From: Chloracidobacterium thermophilum B
GTDB lineage: Bacteria; Acidobacteriota; Blastocatellia; Chloracidobacteriales; Chloracidobacteriaceae
Direction of reading: 5' to 3'
Assembly (NCBI RefSeq): GCF_000226295.1
Contig: NC_016024.1
Coordinates: forward strand, 2,091,501-2,155,500
DNA: 64,000 nt
A program made the translations under genes and the position numbers. Shown piece by piece: positions 60,436 through 64,000 of the stretch (positions are counted from its first letter, which is position 1; every line of letters begins with the position of its first letter). A model generated the notes under the pieces. The model was not told the origin of the DNA. It saw nothing but the letters and a program-made list of their open reading frames with translations, and did not search any database.

Positions 60436-61353
60436 TCAGCAGCCGGAAAGGGACATCTCCGCCCCGGCGTCAACCGGTTCGCCGGCGTCTGTTTCCACGG
60501 CTGACGGACACAGTGGACGGGCAGCGTACTTCCCGTCTCCCGTAGCGACAATGTACCCCCAGGGGCAGTAGTGGTCATGCTCAAACACGTTGATCCACCC
60601 TTCGGCGGCTGCCTGGGGAATAAGACGCTTCTTGTTTTCCAGCAACTCAACCGGGTAGAGGTCGTAGCCCATCACCCAAGCAAAGGGAATGTGGGCCGTG
60701 GTGGGCAGAATGTCCGCCCAGAAAAACACTGTCTGCCCACCCGGTGCCACGACCCGGACGCACTGCAGGAAGTCGTTGTGGCCGCGCACCGGAATGACCC
60801 ATACGCCCGGTGACACCTCGGCTTCGCCCTCGATGAAAATGAACTTCCCGGCAGCGGCAATCGGCTCCCAGTCCTCTGGACGGTAACTGGCCCGGTCGCG
60901 TTCGTGCGGGTTGCGCGCATGCTCATATTCGGCACGCTGCACGACGTACCGCGCGCGGGGGAAGGTGGGACAAAGCTGCCCATCCGCAGCGCGACAGGTA
61001 TTGCCCCCGGCATGGTCAAAATGCAGGTGCGTGTTGATGACCAAGGTGATGTCCTGCGGCGCAAGGCCCAACGCCGCCAGCGAGTCCGGAACGGTTGTTT
61101 CGTGGGCAATCCCGTACATTTCGATGTGCTTGGCCTGCCAGTTCGAGCCAATACCGGTATCCACCAGAATGGTATCGTGGGGCGTCCGTACCAGCAGCGT
61201 GTTCAGCCCCAGCACAATCCGGTGCCGGTCATCGGGCGGCATGACCTTTTCCCAGAGCACACGCGGCACGACGCCAAACATGGCACCACCATCCAGGCGG
61301 AATGTGCCATCCGAAATGATGTCGAAGCGAAAGTCACCGATTGTCAGTCCCAT
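60436..61353 (-). CDS. MBL-fold metallo-hydrolase
   Basis: This 305-residue metallo-beta-lactamase-fold hydrolase has the metal site THLHFDHAGGN (HxHxDH), VRGHNDFLQCVRVV, WADILPT and the late FEHDHYCPWG. It resembles the group of quorum-quenching lactonase/organic-hydrolase-like proteins, but the substrate is unknown; many of these are promiscuous lactonases or thioesterases. GGAAGGA lies about 7 bases before the ATG at 61353. It follows a small membrane protein gene, ending 25 bases away, on the same strand. Confidence 0.9.
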   Translation of the reverse strand: MGLTIGDFRFDIISDGTFRLDGGAMFGVVPRVLWEKVMPPDDRHRIVLGLNTLLVRTPHDTILVDTGIGSNWQAKHIEMYGIAHETTVPDSLAALGLAPQDITLVINTHLHFDHAGGNTCRAADGQLCPTFPRARYVVQRAEYEHARNPHERDRASYRPEDWEPIAAAGKFIFIEGEAEVSPGVWVIPVRGHNDFLQCVRVVAPGGQTVFFWADILPTTAHIPFAWVMGYDLYPVELLENKKRLIPQAAAEGWINVFEHDHYCPWGYIVATGDGKYAARPLCPSAVETDAGEPVDAGAEMSLSGC

Positions 61354-61378
61354 CCGGGAGTCCTTCCTCCAAACGCGG

Positions 61379-61765
61379 TCAATAGCCCCCAACAGCGCCA
61401 AAGATACTGGTGCCGGCGACCAGAAGGGCGCAAGCGCCGACGAGCAGGACAGGCACCAGAAACGCCAGCGCAGCCCCGGCCAACACGCCCCACCAGCGAA
61501 AATACAAGGTTACGAAGAGGATAATGGCCACGCCCAAGCCCGCCCCGCCAAAAAAAATGAGTTCGGTGATGATTCGCGGCACGTAACTCAGGGCTGTGAA
61601 CAACACGGAAAAGAAAATAAGTGTGCCGTAGGCCAGCGTCCCCAGAAAGCCAAGCACAAGCTGGATGAGGAAGCGCAGGTTCGGCCCTCCCCCTCCGGGA
61701 GCTGGCGGCATACGGCCGTAGGGAGGCGGAGCTCCATAGGCCGGCAGAGGTGGAGGCACAGACAT
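61379..61765 (-). CDS. Small membrane protein, paralogue of the next gene
   Basis: This 128-residue protein is not recognised. The N-terminus (residues 1-28) is Pro/Gly/Tyr-rich and disordered. Three to four membrane helices follow: LIQLVLGFLGTLAYGTLIFFSVLF, IITELIFFGGAGLGVAIILFVTLYFRWWGVLAGAALAF and LVPVLLVGACALLVAG. The segment GLGVAIILFVTLYFRWWGVLA is nearly repeated in the neighbour at 61905-62291, so the two arose by duplication. The MBL gene follows. Confidence 0.8.
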   Translation of the reverse strand: MSVPPPLPAYGAPPPYGRMPPAPGGGGPNLRFLIQLVLGFLGTLAYGTLIFFSVLFTALSYVPRIITELIFFGGAGLGVAIILFVTLYFRWWGVLAGAALAFLVPVLLVGACALLVAGTSIFGAVGGY

Positions 61766-61904
61766 GTTGTAATCTTTCAGGCGTCAGCAAAAAGTTTTTT
61801 TGAAGGCAGCCTGATCTGCTCACCAAAGTACGCCCGGCATAACACCAGGCATCCTGCTTCCAGCAAGGCGAAACGTGCGCTCCGAAGCCATGTCGAACCG
61901 AAAG

Positions 61905-62291
61905 TCACCAAACCCCAAACCCTAGCGAGAAAAGCGCCAGAAACCCGCCAACCATCAGAGAAGGCATTGAAAACGCCAGCAGGGCTTCAGCTAACACGCC
62001 CCACCAGCGAAAATACAGGGTAAGGAAGAAAATGACAACAATCCCCAGTCCACCAGCACCATAGAAAATCAGCTCTAAACTGTTTCCGTCTGATCCGGGG
62101 CCGAGAGATCTCAGCATGGTCAGTGCCATGAGACAAAGGACACCCGCGTAATAACCGACCGTCCCCAGAAAACCCAATACAACCTGAAGCACAAAAAGGG
62201 CACTCTTCTCCGCTATGCCAACGAGTTTGTCAGGTCGGATCGGAACGTGCTGGAGTTGTCTGTGAGGTGGCAGGGGGGCAGGCGAGGACAT
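61905..62291 (-). CDS. Small membrane protein, paralogue of the downstream gene
   Basis: This 128-residue protein is the partner of the gene at 61379-61765. It has a polar N-terminus with Pro/His (residues 1-25) and helices VLQVVLGFLGTVGYYAGVLCLMAL, LELIFYGAGGLGIVVIFFLTLYFRWWGVLAEALLAF and LMVGGFLALFSLGFGVW. It shares LGFLGT, GLGxxxIxFxTLYFRWWGVLA and overall helix layout with its paralogue. Function unknown. The unknown gene at 62298-63068 ends 6 bases upstream of its start. Confidence 0.8.
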   Translation of the reverse strand: MSSPAPLPPHRQLQHVPIRPDKLVGIAEKSALFVLQVVLGFLGTVGYYAGVLCLMALTMLRSLGPGSDGNSLELIFYGAGGLGIVVIFFLTLYFRWWGVLAEALLAFSMPSLMVGGFLALFSLGFGVW

Positions 62292-62297
62292 GGCAGC

Positions 62298-63068
62298 TCA
62301 GGAACGGGCAAACAGTTTTGAAATGAGATCCATGACCTCGGCATAGCCACATGGCTTGCCCGACGACTGCTCGATGGCCTTGAGTTTCCGCGCCATCTGC
62401 AGGATCGGGGCTTCCAGTTCCCCAAAAGCAATCTGAAGCGCCGTATGCCGGGCGGCTTTGTCCTCCGGCGGAAGCTGGTTGACCCGGTCGTTGAGATAGT
62501 TCACGAACAGACTCAGCATGGCGGCGGCTGTTTCTGCTGTTGTCTGTACGATCTGCTGCTGCTGCTTGAGCAGTTCAGCCAACTGCCGCGTCCGGCGGCG
62601 GTAAATGTCCGCCTCAGCCGCGATTTCGGGCGCGGCATAGGCGTTCTGGTCAAAGTTGACCGGCGGCAACTCCTGGGTGATGCGCCGGTACTTGCCGGAG
62701 ACATACTCCTTGAGGATGGCATCCGATTCCGTCACGCCACGAATCTGAAGCTGCTCCTGCAACTCATGCCGGTAGCCAAAGACGCTGCGCAGGTAGTCCT
62801 GGAGGTCAGGGCGCTCCATGGCCCCCAGCTCCAGCAACAGAAGGCGCAAAAAGTCCTTGTCTTCCACCAGCCGCGCCAGCCGTTCAAGCCGCTGGCGGTA
62901 CTCACCGACCAGAAAGCGCGTGAGTTTTTCTCCAAGTTCGGGCTGGAAATGGGCCACCCGCTGACTCTGCTCAAACGCCAACAGCAGTTCCATGTCGTTG
63001 ATGAGCGAGATCAGCAGTTCACCAGCGATGGTCTCTTGGTCTGGAGGAAAAGACTCAGGAACTCCCAT
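62298..63068 (-). CDS. Unknown helical protein
   Basis: This 256-residue protein is not recognised. It is mainly alpha-helical and polar, with no signal or membrane segment: LINDMELLLAFEQSQRVAHFQPELGEKLTRFLVGEYRQRLERLARLVEDKDFLRLLLLELGAMERPDLQDYL, then a coiled-coil region (RRRTRQLAELLKQQQQIVQTTAETAAAML), and it ends SGKPCGYAEVMDLISKLFARS. The start is uncertain: ATG at 63068 or TTG at 63152 (28 more residues, overlapping the end of the binding-protein gene by 25 bases). Neither has a good ribosome binding site. Confidence 0.7.
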   Translation of the reverse strand: MGVPESFPPDQETIAGELLISLINDMELLLAFEQSQRVAHFQPELGEKLTRFLVGEYRQRLERLARLVEDKDFLRLLLLELGAMERPDLQDYLRSVFGYRHELQEQLQIRGVTESDAILKEYVSGKYRRITQELPPVNFDQNAYAAPEIAAEADIYRRRTRQLAELLKQQQQIVQTTAETAAAMLSLFVNYLNDRVNQLPPEDKAARHTALQIAFGELEAPILQMARKLKAIEQSSGKPCGYAEVMDLISKLFARS

Positions 63069-63127
63069 AAATGTCGCGCAAACAGCAGCCTTTTGAGATT
63101 TGGCCCCGGGCTTGAGGGGATTGGTGA

Positions 63128-64000
63128 CTACCTGGACTTGATAACTGTCCAATAGTAATCGTATCGCGGCAAAATTGCACCGACATCTTCAATGACGGCA
63201 CAGCGCCGCAGCCACGTCTCCGGCGGAAACACATAGGGGTTGTTGGCCCAGTCCGGCGGGAGGAAGTCCCGTACGGCGCGGTTGGGTGTTCCGTAACCTG
63301 TGACCTGCACGATTTCAGCCGAGGCCTGTGGTTCGAGGACGTAATCAATGAACTGTTCCGCCAGCTCCGGGTGGGCCGCATTGACCGGAATGGCCAGGCA
63401 GTCCACGGCCCGCGTCCCGCCTTCCTGCGGCACAACAAAGGCAATGTTGGGATTCTGGCGCGCAGCTTTGGCAATCTGACCGTTGAACCCGTGGACCAGC
63501 CAGGCTTCGCCATTGAGTAAAAGCTGCTCAAAGGTCGCGCTGTCGTAGGTTTTGACCAGCGGCTTCTGCGCTGCCAAGTCATCGGCCGCACGCGCAATTT
63601 CCTGCTCATCCTGGCTGTTGGGCGAAGCGCCGCGCCGGCGCAGGGCCGCCGCAAAGCACTCCCGCTGATCATCCAGCATGGCAATACGTCCCCGGTAGCG
63701 GGTATCCCACAGCGCATCCCAGTGCTCTACCGGCTCCGGCACCTTGTCCCGCCGGTAGCCAATGCCAGTGACAACGAACGTGTAGGGCACCGTGTAGCGA
63801 TTTTCAGGATCGTAGGGTGCATGCAGAAAATCCGGGTCGAGGTAGTGCCAGTTCGTCAGCCGGGACCGGTCAATCGGACGCAGCAACCCCTGCCGGATGA
63901 GTACACCCGCCATGTAGTCGCTCGGAACAATGAGATCATAGCGGGCCACTCCGGTCTGAAGCTTGGCCAGCAGAGCCTCGTTCGAGTCGTAGGTTTCGAC
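63128..64000 (-). CDS. PotD-like ABC transporter substrate-binding protein (5' part beyond window)
   Basis: The frame is open to the window end, so the N-terminus and signal peptide are missing; 290 residues remain. Recognisable family motifs are the start VETYDSNEALLAKLQTGVARYDLIVPSDYMAG, VPYTFVVTGIGYRRDKVPEPVEHWDALWDTRYRGRIAMLDDQRECFAAAL, and the later EAWLVHGFNGQIAKA, IPVNAAHPELAEQFIDYVL, VTGYGTPNRAVRDFL. These match spermidine/putrescine-binding proteins (PotD/PotF group) that feed PotABC-type importers. The exact polyamine or other ligand cannot be assigned from this fragment. Confidence 0.9.
   Translation of the reverse strand, partial: VETYDSNEALLAKLQTGVARYDLIVPSDYMAGVLIRQGLLRPIDRSRLTNWHYLDPDFLHAPYDPENRYTVPYTFVVTGIGYRRDKVPEPVEHWDALWDTRYRGRIAMLDDQRECFAAALRRRGASPNSQDEQEIARAADDLAAQKPLVKTYDSATFEQLLLNGEAWLVHGFNGQIAKAARQNPNIAFVVPQEGGTRAVDCLAIPVNAAHPELAEQFIDYVLEPQASAEIVQVTGYGTPNRAVRDFLPPDWANNPYVFPPETWLRRCAVIEDVGAILPRYDYYWTVIKSR

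Overview
The window is about 62% GC and gene-dense. It comes from a chromosome with a diderm, phototrophic acidobacterial character. Genes supporting this are a chlorosome baseplate protein (CsmA, 18268-18495), a UbiA-family (bacterio)chlorophyll synthase (15906-16820) and an ArsA-type ATPase between them. An acidobacterial VWFA-related protein (42337-43944), a fused LptF-LptG-type permease, an Mla-type lipid transporter and Mpl murein recycling indicate an outer membrane. Together these fit Chloracidobacterium or a very close relative. The genus call is inference; I ran no database search. I saw no tRNA, rRNA, CRISPR array, insertion sequence or prophage.

Layout. 1-2520: 3' part of hisZ, then a PhaR-type regulator and a phasin-like protein. 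2597-2759: a terminator-like hairpin, two perfect 20-bp palindromes and a 7-bp tandem array running into the end of hrpB. 2752-12175: hrpB, two exported peptidases (S46 DPP7-like and an S55/SpoIVB-like protein) and mutS. 12229-15684 (minus): dacB, a small membrane protein and mpl, an envelope operon with overlapping or abutting genes. 15906-21364: the phototrophy block bchG, arsA-like, csmA, an unknown 436-residue protein and ispH, with repeat-rich upstream regions. 21371-23440 (minus): a FadF/EMO-type Fe-S membrane oxidoreductase with a perfect FadR-like operator. 23847-25666: a compact type II restriction-modification island (M, R and C genes) of lower GC than its surroundings.

25732-41582 holds lptFG, a GWxTD protein, an MFS transporter, a bacilliredoxin, tsaD with an overlapping TPR membrane protein, meaB, murI, a SUFU-domain protein, hmgA, a SufR-like regulator, a GT2 enzyme and rlmH. 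41570-49113 (minus) carries a response regulator, the VWFA protein, a YkgJ protein, purC, pgsA and mlaE-mlaF-mlaD. 49278-55467 (minus) carries a DNA glycosylase, mgtC, corA and carB.

55837-59306 (plus) is a likely cytoskeletal or scaffold cluster: a membrane-anchor plus helix-hairpin-helix protein of unknown family, a pentapeptide-repeat protein with a bactofilin-like C-terminus, and a bactofilin. The window ends on the minus strand with a YHS protein, crcB, an MBL hydrolase, two paralogous small membrane proteins, an unknown helical protein and the C-terminal part of a PotD-like binding protein.

The most promising undescribed material is the unknown protein beside csmA together with the shared CTGACA/TGTCAG motifs before bchG and csmA, the bactofilin/pentapeptide/anchor cluster, the FadR-like operator in front of the FadF/EMO gene, and the C-controlled R-M system of unknown specificity.
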